Assembly: GCF_011067745.1 (NCBI RefSeq)
Contig: NZ_JAAMPJ010000009.1
Span: 62,001 to 126,000 of the forward strand
DNA from: Lentzea alba
Lineage (GTDB): Bacteria; Actinomycetota; Actinomycetes; Mycobacteriales; Pseudonocardiaceae
Direction of reading: 5' to 3'
Length of the DNA: 64,000 bases
The stretch's first letter is position 1, and every line of letters begins with the position of its first letter. A model generated the notes under the pieces. That model was not told the origin of the DNA and searched no databases. It saw nothing but the letters and a program-made list of their open reading frames with translations. Positions 43,485 to 51,513 of this stretch are shown here, piece after piece. A program made the position numbers and the translations under genes.

Positions 43485-44644
43485 CTGGTGCCCACCGCGA
43501 GGCTCGCGAGCATGGCGTCGCGGACCTCGGCGTTGGTGACGTCGTCGGCGATCACGGTGCAGCCGAGCTCGACCGGCAGCACGAAGCGGATCTTGCCGTC
43601 CCTGATCTTGCGCACCTGGTCCAGTGCCGCCACCACGGCCGCCGGGTCGACCGGGACCGGCAGGTCGGACAACGACGTGGGCAGGCCGACTGTCCGCAGC
43701 AGCGTGACGAGGCGGTCGCGCACGCCGCTGTCGAGCAGGCCGCGTGACACCGCGATCTGCGCGGCCACGGTCATGCCGAACGCGACCGCCTCGCCGTGCA
43801 GGACCGGGCCGTAGCCCGTGACGGTCTCCACGGCGTGGCCGACGGTGTGGCCGAAGTTCAACGGGCGCCGCAGGTCCTCCTCGTAGGGGTCGCGGGACAC
43901 CAGCTCGCACTTGATCACGCTCGCGGCCCGCACGACCTCCTCCAGGCAGACGAGGTCGCGGTTCAGGACGTCGGCGGCGACCTGTTCGATCAGGCCGAAC
44001 AACGCGGGCGAGCTGATGACGCCCTTCTTGATCGCCTCGGCGAGGCCGGCCGCGAGCTGCCTGGTGTCGAGCGTCGACAGGTAGCCGACGTTCGAGACGA
44101 CTGCTTTGGGCTGGTAGAAGGCGCCGATCAGGTTCTTCGCCGACGGGTGGTCGACCGCCACCTTGCCGCCGAGTGCCGCGTCGACGTGCGCCAGCAGGGT
44201 CGTCGGCACGTTCACGTACGGCACGCCGCGCATGTACGCGCTCGCCACCCAGCCGACCGTGTCGATCACGACGCCGCCGCCGACCGCGAGCACCACGTCG
44301 CGGCGCGCGATCGACGACGACGCCAGCCAGTCGAGCATGTCCCACGCGGTGCGCAGGCTCTTGTTCGCCTCACCCGCGGGGAAGGAGGCCATCGCGAGGT
44401 GCACGCCGTGGTCCCGCAGGACGAGCGCGAGCCGGGTCGCGTGCAGCGTGGCGACCGTGTCGTCGGTGATGATCGCGACCCGGCGGCCGTCGATCTCGCG
44501 CAGGAGGTGCCGTACACCATCGCCCTCGTTGCGGCACACGTGCACGGGATAGGTGTCCGTGCGCGTGGCCGAGACCGCGAAAGGGCGGTCGAGTTCCAGT
44601 GCCGGCAGCGGAATCCGATCGGAGATCCGAACGTAAGAAGACAT
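43481..44644 (-). CDS. Sugar phosphate cyclase, DHQ-synthase-like
   Basis: 387 aa; ATG 44644 (GGGGAG 8 nt upstream) is chosen. This is the first gene of the operon. Key features: AVGGGVVIDTVGWVASAYMR (NAD loop), VPTTLLAHVDAALGGKVAVD, GLAEAIKKGVI, VIKCELVSRDPYEED, LNFGHTVGHAVE (metal His), LHGEAV and GKIRFVLP. The LNFGHTxGHA and retained basic residues match DHQ synthase, amino-DHQ synthase and 2-deoxy-scyllo-inosose synthase better than 2-epi-5-epi-valiolone synthase. It uses NAD and Zn/Co to close a sugar phosphate into a carbocycle. No other shikimate genes are nearby, so a dedicated cyclitol function is inferred; the subtype is open. Confidence 0.85.
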   Translation of the reverse strand: MSSYVRISDRIPLPALELDRPFAVSATRTDTYPVHVCRNEGDGVRHLLREIDGRRVAIITDDTVATLHATRLALVLRDHGVHLAMASFPAGEANKSLRTAWDMLDWLASSSIARRDVVLAVGGGVVIDTVGWVASAYMRGVPYVNVPTTLLAHVDAALGGKVAVDHPSAKNLIGAFYQPKAVVSNVGYLSTLDTRQLAAGLAEAIKKGVISSPALFGLIEQVAADVLNRDLVCLEEVVRAASVIKCELVSRDPYEEDLRRPLNFGHTVGHAVETVTGYGPVLHGEAVAFGMTVAAQIAVSRGLLDSGVRDRLVTLLRTVGLPTSLSDLPVPVDPAAVVAALDQVRKIRDGKIRFVLPVELGCTVIADDVTNAEVRDAMLASLAVGTR

Positions 44645-44799
44645 GCGAGAACTCCCCGAGTTCGCCAACGAGTTCATGGAGAGACGCAGAACACGGGCCC
44701 GGCAATTGCGACCGGAACCCCGTCACCACGTCACCCAATCACGTCACCGGACCACCCCGTCAGTTCCTGAAAGGGACGCGCAAGAATTCAAATCAAAGG

Positions 44800-45306
44800 T
44801 TACGAGGTGCTCCAGCCGTCCGAACGCGAAGCGCGGGTGAAGTCGTGCGACTGGGCTTCGACGGGACGGCCCTCGAACTGGGTGGACAGCACGACGGACA
44901 CACGGGTCTTGCCGTGCTGGCCGATGCGTTCCAGCGCGCCTTCGAGATGTTCGAGCGACAGCGCGCGCACCTTCAGCATCACGCAGTGCGCACCGGTGAG
45001 CCGGTGGATCTCGACGATCTCCGGGTAGTCACCGACCTCACTGGTGGACAGCAGGCACCTGCCCGGTTCGCAGTCCATCTCGACGAACGCGGACACCGGG
45101 ATGCCTGCTCTCGGTGCACTGACTGTCGCCCGATAGCCAGTGATGACACCCGTTCGCTCTAGTCTTCGAACACGCTCCGCGACAGCGGGCGGCGACAAGT
45201 TCACTCTCTTGCCCAGCTGCGAGTACGACAGGCGGGCGTCCGCCTGCAGTTCTCGCAGGATCGACCAGTCGATCTGGTCAAGAGTCCTTTCGGATCGGAA
45301 ATCCAT
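44800..45306 (-). CDS. Lrp/AsnC-family regulator
   Basis: 168 aa starting at 45306. N-terminal winged-helix region LSYSQLGKRVNLSPPAVAER and C-terminal ligand-binding (RAM) domain with TGAHCVMLKVRA. Family members sense amino acids and switch transcription of nearby genes. It lies 155 bases upstream of the cyclase operon and in the same direction, so it may control that operon, the LLM/MalY intergenic region, or both. Confidence 0.85.
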   Translation of the reverse strand: MDFRSERTLDQIDWSILRELQADARLSYSQLGKRVNLSPPAVAERVRRLERTGVITGYRATVSAPRAGIPVSAFVEMDCEPGRCLLSTSEVGDYPEIVEIHRLTGAHCVMLKVRALSLEHLEGALERIGQHGKTRVSVVLSTQFEGRPVEAQSHDFTRASRSDGWSTS

Positions 45307-45398
45307 GTGCCCCCAGAACCTTCCCTACGCGTGGCGATGGCTCCACCGAACCATCATGCCGTAAGGATCCAATCGGCGAGGGCGTTCTAGAGGGAACC

Positions 45399-45830
45399 TC
45401 AGTATCGCTTGAACTTCGTGACTTCCCGACCTGGCCGCCACAGCTGGATGAGCAGGTGCTTCTGGTCGTCACCGAGTGCCGTGTAGACGATTTCCTCGAT
45501 GTCCAGTCGGAAGAGGTGGCTGCCGCGCTCCTCGGCGCTGGGCTCGGTGACCTCGACGGCGACGCCGGAGATCTTGGCGTCGCCGCCTTCCGCGGGCTGC
45601 GAGTGCAGGGCGAACCTGCGGTCCCGCAAGAGATCCCGCACCTTGACCGCGCCGGTCATGGAACCGAAGGTGAGGTCCGGTCCCGAGAACTGCACCTCGA
45701 TCCCGCTCACCCTGGGCGAACCGTTCCGGCGCAGTGTCGCGAGCACGTGACTGGTCGACTGCTCGAAGACCCGCCGCACCTCGACCGCGAGCTCGCTCGC
45801 CTCTTGTTCAAAACGCTGCCACGTAGCCAT
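45399..45830 (-). CDS. PPOX-class F420/FMN protein 3
   Basis: 143 aa from ATG 45830 (two other ATGs just upstream are possible; no clear Shine-Dalgarno sequence). STSHVLATLRRNGSPRVSGI, FGSMTGAVKVRDLLRDRRFA and LFRLDIEEIVYTALGDD match pyridoxamine-phosphate-oxidase-like proteins that bind F420 in actinobacteria. The adjacent upstream gene is an F420-type LLM oxidoreductase, so a shared cofactor is plausible. Confidence 0.72.
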   Translation of the reverse strand: MATWQRFEQEASELAVEVRRVFEQSTSHVLATLRRNGSPRVSGIEVQFSGPDLTFGSMTGAVKVRDLLRDRRFALHSQPAEGGDAKISGVAVEVTEPSAEERGSHLFRLDIEEIVYTALGDDQKHLLIQLWRPGREVTKFKRY

Positions 45831-45873
45831 GGTCATCAGCATGGCACGGGCGGCCACTGCGCACTAACCGTCC

Positions 45874-46818
45874 TCATTGGACAGTGCTGAGCTGCGGCAC
45901 CACCTTGTCCGCGATCAGTTCGACGTGGTCGAGGTCGGCCAGGTCGAGCAGCTGCAGGTAGATGCGGCTGACCCCGGTGCGACGCACCCACTCGGCGATC
46001 CGGTCGACGACCTCGGCCGGCGTGCCCGCGATGCCGTTGGCGCGCAGGTCGTCCGGCTCGCGGCCGATCGCGGCGGCCCTGCGGGCCACCTCGGCGTCGT
46101 CCGCGCCGACGCACACCGTCTGCGCCACCGAGAAGACCACCTCGGACGGATCGCGGTCCACGGCACGACACGCCGCACGCACGCGGTCGAACTGCTCGGC
46201 CGTCGTGCCGATGTCGCGCAGGGACACGTTGAACTCGTCGCAGAACCTGGCCGCGAGCGCGGGTGTCCTGCGCGGACCGCCACCACCGATCAGGATCGGC
46301 GGACCGGACGGCTGCACCGGCTTGGGCAGTGCGGGCGAGTCGGTGATCTGGTAGTGCTTGCCCTCGTAGGAGAACGAGTCGCCGACCGGAGTGCGCCACA
46401 GCCCGGTGATGATCTCGAGCTGCTCCGCGCACCGCTCGAACCGTTCGGCCACCCGGGGGAACGGCACGCCGTTCGCCTTGTGCTCGCCCTCGAACCACGC
46501 GGCGCCGAAGCCGAACTCGACGCGGCCACCGGACATCTCGTCGACCTGCGCGACCGCGATCGCGAGCGGGCCGGGGTACCGGAAGGTCGCCGCGGTCATC
46601 AACGTGCCGAGTCTGATCGTGGACGTCTCGCGCGCGATGGCGCCGAGCGTGACCCACGTGTCGGTCGGTCCCGGGCTGCCGTCGACCGGGCCGGTCTTCA
46701 TGTAGTGGTCGGAGCGGAAGAACGCGCCATAGCCCGCGTCCTCGGCGCAACGCGCCACCCGCAACTGGTCGGAGTAGGTAGCCCCTTCCTGGGGCTCGAC
46801 AAACATTCGCAGCTCCAC
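45874..46818 (-). CDS. LLM-class F420-dependent oxidoreductase
   Basis: 314 aa from GTG 46818. Luciferase-like barrel with YGAFFRSDHYMKTG, IRLGTLMTAATFRYPGPLA, GGRVEFGFGAAWFEGEH and ILIGGGGPRRTPALAARF, the standard form of mycobacterial-type F420 enzymes. It faces away from the MalY gene, with which it shares a 169-base control region containing a palindrome. It could reduce an imine or enone in the cluster C product. Confidence 0.85.
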   Translation of the reverse strand: MELRMFVEPQEGATYSDQLRVARCAEDAGYGAFFRSDHYMKTGPVDGSPGPTDTWVTLGAIARETSTIRLGTLMTAATFRYPGPLAIAVAQVDEMSGGRVEFGFGAAWFEGEHKANGVPFPRVAERFERCAEQLEIITGLWRTPVGDSFSYEGKHYQITDSPALPKPVQPSGPPILIGGGGPRRTPALAARFCDEFNVSLRDIGTTAEQFDRVRAACRAVDRDPSEVVFSVAQTVCVGADDAEVARRAAAIGREPDDLRANGIAGTPAEVVDRIAEWVRRTGVSRIYLQLLDLADLDHVELIADKVVPQLSTVQ

Positions 46819-46857
46819 GGCTCACCACAGTATCGACGCGCGGACCGCCCGGCTGCG

Positions 46858-46879
46858 CTCTTTCCGGATCTGGAAAGAG
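46858..46879. promoter_or_regulatory. Palindrome in the LLM/MalY divergent region
   Basis: CTCTTTCC (46858-46865) and GGAAAGAG (46872-46879) are perfect 8-bp arms with a 6-base centre. Its left part contains tctttccggatc (46859-46870), whose reverse complement recurs at 52658-52669 in front of the first NRPS gene. A shared regulator site for cluster C is the simplest reading. Confidence 0.55.
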
Positions 46880-46892
46880 CTGGATTCCACTG

Positions 46893-46906
46893 CCTTTCAG
46901 GAGTCT
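46893..46906 (+). promoter_or_regulatory. Repeated 14-mer upstream of MalY gene
   Basis: CCTTTCAGGAGTCT ends 81 bases before the MalY start. The sequence CCTTTCAGGTGTCT, differing at one base, ends 84 bases before the multicopper oxidase start at 51514. Same orientation and distance suggest a common promoter or activator element. Confidence 0.45.
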
Positions 46907-46987
46907 GTTCCGACCGGCACCGCGGTGAGCCCGATCGCGTTCAGTATTGCGTCCGAACTTTGTTTCACCTTCTCGGGGGATTGCCGC

Positions 46988-48190
46988 ATGAACCAGACAA
47001 CGACAACCGAACGACCCGGCACACTAGTCGCCGGCTTCGACAACCTCGACCTTCGCTGGTTGCGGGCGAAGTCCGGCGCGAAGTGGCGGGTGCCGCCGGC
47101 CAACGTCCTGCCGGCCTGGGTCGCGGACATGGACTTCCCGGTCGCGGAGCCGATCAGGCGCAGGCTCGCCGCGCTCGCGCTGGAGGGCGACCTCGGCTAC
47201 CCGGACTGGCCGGACGGCCGAACGCCGCTGCGCGAGGTGTTCAGCGCGCGGATGGGCGCGCAGCACGAGTGGCACCCGGACTGCACGCAGGTGAGGGAGT
47301 TCACCGACGTGACGCAGGCCGTGCAGGTCGTGCTGCAGCTCGCGACGGCGCCGGGGGACGGCGTCGCGCTGCACACGCCGTGCTTCGCCCCGTTCGCCCG
47401 GACGATCACGCGGATGGGCAGGCGTCTCGTCCCGATCCCGGCGATCGACACCGACGACGGCTGGGTGTTCGACACCGAGCGGTTCGCCGCCGACGTCGCC
47501 GCCACCGGCTGCCGGGTGCTGCTGCTGGTGAACCCGCACAACCCGACCGGCCGGGTGTTCACCGAGGAGGAACTGCGCGCGCTCGCGGAGGTCGCCCACC
47601 GGCACGACCTGCTGGTGATCTCCGACGAGATCCACTCCGACCTGGTCTACGCGCCGCACCGGCACCTCCCGTTCGCCGCGCTGGGCCAGGACGTCGAGGC
47701 GCGCACGGTCACCGTCACGTCGGCCACCAAAGCGTTCAACCTCGCCGGCGTGCGGTGCGCCGTCGCCCACGTCGGACCGTCGTGGTTGCGGGACGCACTG
47801 GCCGCCCAGCCGTCCGACCTGTTCGGCGTCGCGGGACTCTTCGGCGTGCACGCGACGATCGCCGCGTGGACCGAATGCGACGAGTGGCTGTCCGCCGCGG
47901 TCGGCTACCTCGACGACAACCGGCGGATGGTGGCGGACTTCGTGGCCGAGTCGCTTCCCGGTGTGCGCTGGCACGTGCCGGAAGCGACCTACCTGGCGTG
48001 GCTCGACTTCCGGGCCGCGGGGCTCGGGGACGACCCGGCGGAACTGGTGCGGCGGCACGGCCGGGTCGAACTGAGCCCCGGCCCGTCGTTCAACCCCGGC
48101 GGCGACGGGTTCGCCCGGCTGAACTTCGCGACGTCGCGGAGGGTGCTGCGGGTGGTGCTGGAACGGCTGGGCAGGAGCGTCGAATGCTGA
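46988..48190 (+). CDS. MalY/PatB-type PLP enzyme (C-S lyase or aminotransferase)
   Basis: 400 aa; ATG 46988 with GGGGGA is preferred. Fold type I PLP enzyme: PAWVADMDFPV at the N-terminus, LLVNPHNPTGRVF, ISDEIHSDLVY and the PLP-lysine segment VTSATKAFNLAGVRCA. This group holds cystathionine beta-lyase-like C-S lyases and some aminotransferases. It is the first plus-strand gene of cluster C, and its end overlaps the amidohydrolase start by 7 bases. It could split a Cys or mycothiol conjugate or transaminate a precursor; the exact reaction is not readable. Confidence 0.85.
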   Translation: MNQTTTTERPGTLVAGFDNLDLRWLRAKSGAKWRVPPANVLPAWVADMDFPVAEPIRRRLAALALEGDLGYPDWPDGRTPLREVFSARMGAQHEWHPDCTQVREFTDVTQAVQVVLQLATAPGDGVALHTPCFAPFARTITRMGRRLVPIPAIDTDDGWVFDTERFAADVAATGCRVLLLVNPHNPTGRVFTEEELRALAEVAHRHDLLVISDEIHSDLVYAPHRHLPFAALGQDVEARTVTVTSATKAFNLAGVRCAVAHVGPSWLRDALAAQPSDLFGVAGLFGVHATIAAWTECDEWLSAAVGYLDDNRRMVADFVAESLPGVRWHVPEATYLAWLDFRAAGLGDDPAELVRRHGRVELSPGPSFNPGGDGFARLNFATSRRVLRVVLERLGRSVEC

Positions 48191-49368
48191 TCACGGCGGG
48201 GACCATGCTGCGCGGACCGGTGGGCGACCGCGTCGAGGACGCGGCCGTGCTGGTGCGCGGCGGAACCATCGTCGCCGCCGGGCCGCGCACCGAGGTCGAG
48301 CACCTCGCCGGCCCCGGCACACCGCGCCACGACCACCCCGGCGCGACGCTGTTACCGGGGCTGATCAACGGGCACGTGCACTTCTGCTTCGACGCGAGCG
48401 ACGACCCGGTCGGCGCGATGCTGCGGGAGGACGAGACCCGGCTGCCGGAACGCGCGCGGGATCTGCTCACCGCCGGCGTCACCACGGTGCGCGATCTCGG
48501 TGATCTCAAGGGAAGGGCGTTGCGCCTGCGGAACGCGGTCGAGGCGGGCGCGGTGCCCGGCCCGCGGATCCTCGCCGCCGGCACTCCCCTGACCCCGCCC
48601 GGCGGGCACTGCTGGTTCTTCGGCGGCGAGGTCGCCGGCGAGCGCGCGATGCGGGACCTGGTGCGCCGCAACGCCGACGCCGGTGCCGCCGTGATCAAGG
48701 TGATGGCCAGCGGAGGCCACATCACCGCGGGCGGCGCGAGCATGTGGGAGTCGCAGTTCACCACCGCGGAACTGGCCGCGGTGGTCGACGAGGCGGACCG
48801 GTTCGGTCTTCCGGTCGCCGCGCACGCGCACGGCACCGAGTCGATCGTCCGCTCGATCACCGCGGGCGTCAGCACGGTCGAGCACTGCACCTGGCTGGAC
48901 GCGACCGGAACGCCGGAGCGCCGCGACGACGTGGCGCGCACCATGGCGGAACGCGGGATCGCCGCGTGCTGCACCACGTGCGGGCGGGACTGGCGCGGCT
49001 CGGTCGAGCGGCTCGGCGAGCAGGCGGCCCGCGAGCTGTACGGGCGGCTGGTGTGGATGCGGGAGCTGGGCGTACCGCTGCTGCCCGGTACCGACGGCGG
49101 TGTCCACGACGCGGTGTTCGACGACTACGCGGGCATGCTGGAGCTGTACGAGTGGCTCGGTTTCCCGGCGGCGGAGGTGATCGAGCTCGCGACCACGTCC
49201 GCCGCCCGGCTGCTCGGGCTCGCCGGCGTCACCGGGCGGATCGAGCCCGGTCTGGACGCCGATCTGATCGTCGTCGGCGGCGACCCGTCCGCGGAACTGG
49301 CCCACCTGCACGACATCCGCATGGTCGTGGCCAGGGGACGGGTCGCCGGACGCCCGGTCAGGACGTGA
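48184..49368 (+). CDS. Amidohydrolase (imidazolonepropionase/prolidase-like)
   Basis: 394 aa from ATG 48184. Binuclear metal-site motifs are visible: LPGLINGHVHF (HxH), AAVIKVMASGGH (metal-bridging Lys), VAAHAHGTES and TVEHCTW (His) and LPGTDGGVHD (Asp). No signal peptide, so it acts in the cytoplasm. Related enzymes hydrolyse acyl-amino acids, Xaa-Pro dipeptides or cyclic amides. Tight coupling to the MalY gene argues that they act in sequence, possibly on a peptide or thiol conjugate. Confidence 0.83.
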   Translation: MLITAGTMLRGPVGDRVEDAAVLVRGGTIVAAGPRTEVEHLAGPGTPRHDHPGATLLPGLINGHVHFCFDASDDPVGAMLREDETRLPERARDLLTAGVTTVRDLGDLKGRALRLRNAVEAGAVPGPRILAAGTPLTPPGGHCWFFGGEVAGERAMRDLVRRNADAGAAVIKVMASGGHITAGGASMWESQFTTAELAAVVDEADRFGLPVAAHAHGTESIVRSITAGVSTVEHCTWLDATGTPERRDDVARTMAERGIAACCTTCGRDWRGSVERLGEQAARELYGRLVWMRELGVPLLPGTDGGVHDAVFDDYAGMLELYEWLGFPAAEVIELATTSAARLLGLAGVTGRIEPGLDADLIVVGGDPSAELAHLHDIRMVVARGRVAGRPVRT

Positions 49369-49996
49369 CCGGTTCCTCGAGCCGGTCACGCTTGAGCTCG
49401 TAGACGTACGGGAACGCGGCGAGCCCGGCGAGCGAGTCGAACAACTCGCCCGCCTGCTCGCCGCGCGGGATGCGGGACATCACCGGTCCGAACAGCGCGG
49501 CGCCGTCGACGTGCAGGATCGGTGACCCGACCCGCAGGCCGACCGGGTCCATGCCCGCCTTGGTGCTGTCCTTCAGCAGGCCGTCGTAGGCGTCGGTGCG
49601 CCCGGCCTCCGCCAGTTCGGCCGGCAGGCCCACCTCGGCGAGAGCCTGCTCGATCACGTTCTCGAAGTCCTTGTCGCCGCCGACGTGGATCCGGGAACCC
49701 ATCGCGGTGTAGAGATCGCGCACAGCGCTGTCGCCCGCCTGCTTCGCGGTCGCGGCGAGCACCCTGACCGGTGCCAGCGCCCTGCGCATCCGGTCGAGGA
49801 ACGCCTCCGGCTCGTCCCGGTACTGCTCGGGGATCTCCTGGCCGGAGTTGAGCAGCGACACGCTCAGCACGTGGAACGTCAGCTCGACGTCGCGCACCTT
49901 CTCCACTTCGAGCAGCCACCTGGACAGCACCCAGGTCCACGGGCACAGCGTGTCGAACCAGAGGTCGACCTTCACAGGAGTGTTCTGAGTCGTCAT
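49358..49996 (-). CDS. DsbA-family oxidoreductase (mycothiol-dependent nitroreductase-like)
   Basis: 212 aa from ATG 49996. Thioredoxin fold with WFDTLCPWTWVLSRWLLEV; the CPWT site keeps only the first Cys, as in many actinobacterial homologues of Rv2466c. The helical insertion and GLRVGSPILHVDGAALFGPV (cis-Pro region) are typical. It is convergent with the amidohydrolase gene and overlaps its end by 11 bases. It may reduce nitro or quinone compounds with mycothiol, which would suit protection from a quinone antibiotic. Confidence 0.8.
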   Translation of the reverse strand: MTTQNTPVKVDLWFDTLCPWTWVLSRWLLEVEKVRDVELTFHVLSVSLLNSGQEIPEQYRDEPEAFLDRMRRALAPVRVLAATAKQAGDSAVRDLYTAMGSRIHVGGDKDFENVIEQALAEVGLPAELAEAGRTDAYDGLLKDSTKAGMDPVGLRVGSPILHVDGAALFGPVMSRIPRGEQAGELFDSLAGLAAFPYVYELKRDRLEEPVTS

Positions 49997-50195
49997 GTCC
50001 CTCGACCCAACCAGGTGCACGCCCGCCGGTGCGGAACGCGGACAGATAGACGCAAGAGATCACTTTTCGAACCGAAACCAACTCCGCCGATGCACCTTTC
50101 CGACTACGCAGCCGCATCAACTGATTGCCTTCGCCCTCCAAACGAGTGTTACAACACCGCCCCATCGGGCCATTGCACTACCTACCGTTGTGTGC

Positions 50196-51407
50196 ATGGG
50201 GAACACTTTGCTGGTGGAGGGGGAAACATCGCGGACGCGGCCGATGGTCGCGCTCTTCGGGGGCGTGGCGCTCACGAACACCGCGATGGTCGGAGCGGCG
50301 ACGGCGGGCACGCTGATCGCCGGTGAGACCGCGGCGCCGTGGTTGAGCGGTGCGCCGAACGCGGCGAACGTGCTCGGCACCGCGATCGGCACGATCTGGC
50401 TGGCACTGCACATGGCGCGCCGCGGCAGGCGCAGCGGACTGGTGCTGGGCTACGGGATCGGCGTCGGCGGCGCGGTCGTGGCGGTCTCGGCGGTGCAGGC
50501 GGGGTCGTTGCTGTGGCTGATCGCCGGCATGGTGCTGATGGGCATCGGCAACGGCGGCGCTCAGCTGTCGAGGTACGCGGCCGCCGACCTGTACCCGCCG
50601 GAGCGCAAGAGCTTCGCGCTCGGCGTGGTGGTGTGGAGCGGCACGATCGGCGCGTTCGCCGGGCCGGCGCTGATCTCGGTCACGGCGCACACGGCCGGCG
50701 GGCTCGGTCTGGAGCGCATGACAGGACCGTTCCTGTTGGTGCTGCTGACTTCCGTGCTGGCAGGAGGGATCACCGCCCTGCTGGTGGGCGCGCACCGCCC
50801 GGCCACCACGGCGGTGGCCGAGGCACCGCCGGTCCGCACGTTGCTGCGGCTCCCGGTCACGCTCGTCGCGCTGACGGCGATGATCGCGAGCCAGGTCGCC
50901 ATGGTCGCGGTGATGACGATGACACCGCTGGAGATGCACCAGCACGGCCACGGTCTGGGCGAGGTCGGCGCGATCCTCACCGTGCACCTCGTCGGGATGT
51001 TCGCGTTCGCGCCGGTGTCGGGCAGGCTGGCCGACCGGTTCGGCGGCGCTCGCGTGGCACTGGCCGGACTGGTCACGCTGGTGGTCGCGGCGGTGAGCGC
51101 GTTCCTCGCACCGGACGTAGCCGGGTTCGTCTCCTACACCGCGCTGTTCCTGTTGGGCTACGGGTGGAATCTCGCGTTCGTCGGCAGCAGCAGCCTGCTC
51201 AGCTCCGGTATGCCGGAGGCCGCCAGGACTCGCCTGCAGGGCGTCGTCGACGCGCTGGCGTGGACCGCGTCGGGACTCGCGAGCATCGGCGCCGGTGTGC
51301 TGATGGCGGGTGGCGGATACGCGACTCTCGCCGTGGTCACCGCGATCGGGTTGGTCGTCACGGTCGTCGTCGTGGCCACGATGGTCCGGCGCGCCGCACT
51401 GCGCTGA
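50196..51407 (+). CDS. MFS exporter
   Basis: 403 aa with about 12 membrane helices from ATG 50196. GIGNGGAQLSRYAAADLYPP and VSGRLADRFGGARVALAG are the loop motifs of the major facilitator superfamily. No Shine-Dalgarno sequence precedes the start, and the mRNA may be leaderless. It lies between the amidohydrolase and the oxidase/NRPS genes, and is the likely export pump for the NRPS product or its prodrug form. Confidence 0.85.
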   Translation: MGNTLLVEGETSRTRPMVALFGGVALTNTAMVGAATAGTLIAGETAAPWLSGAPNAANVLGTAIGTIWLALHMARRGRRSGLVLGYGIGVGGAVVAVSAVQAGSLLWLIAGMVLMGIGNGGAQLSRYAAADLYPPERKSFALGVVVWSGTIGAFAGPALISVTAHTAGGLGLERMTGPFLLVLLTSVLAGGITALLVGAHRPATTAVAEAPPVRTLLRLPVTLVALTAMIASQVAMVAVMTMTPLEMHQHGHGLGEVGAILTVHLVGMFAFAPVSGRLADRFGGARVALAGLVTLVVAAVSAFLAPDVAGFVSYTALFLLGYGWNLAFVGSSSLLSSGMPEAARTRLQGVVDALAWTASGLASIGAGVLMAGGGYATLAVVTAIGLVVTVVVVATMVRRAALR

Positions 51408-51415
51408 TCCCCCGC

Positions 51416-51429
51416 CCTTTCAGGTGTCT
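51416..51429 (+). promoter_or_regulatory. Repeated 14-mer upstream of multicopper oxidase gene
   Basis: CCTTTCAGGTGTCT here matches 13 of 14 bases of the element at 46893-46906, at nearly the same distance (84 against 81 bases) from the following start codon. Confidence 0.45.
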
Positions 51430-51513
51430 TTCGTCCGCCTTGCCCGGTTCGCGAGTGTCTGCTGACCATGACTCGCGAGCGATCAACCCGATCGCGAACC
51501 GGATGGGGGAAGT

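Noticed and set aside
43481..44644. Assignment of the cyclase as 2-epi-5-epi-valiolone synthase
   Set aside because: The LNFGHTVGHAVE segment and retained basic residues match DHQS/aDHQS/DOIS types; the diagnostic EEVS changes were not seen.
45877..46900. Plus-strand frame running into the amidohydrolase from the LLM gene region
   Set aside because: The real plus-strand amidohydrolase starts at 48184 with family-typical N-terminus; the long 5' extension is antisense to the LLM gene and not conserved-looking.
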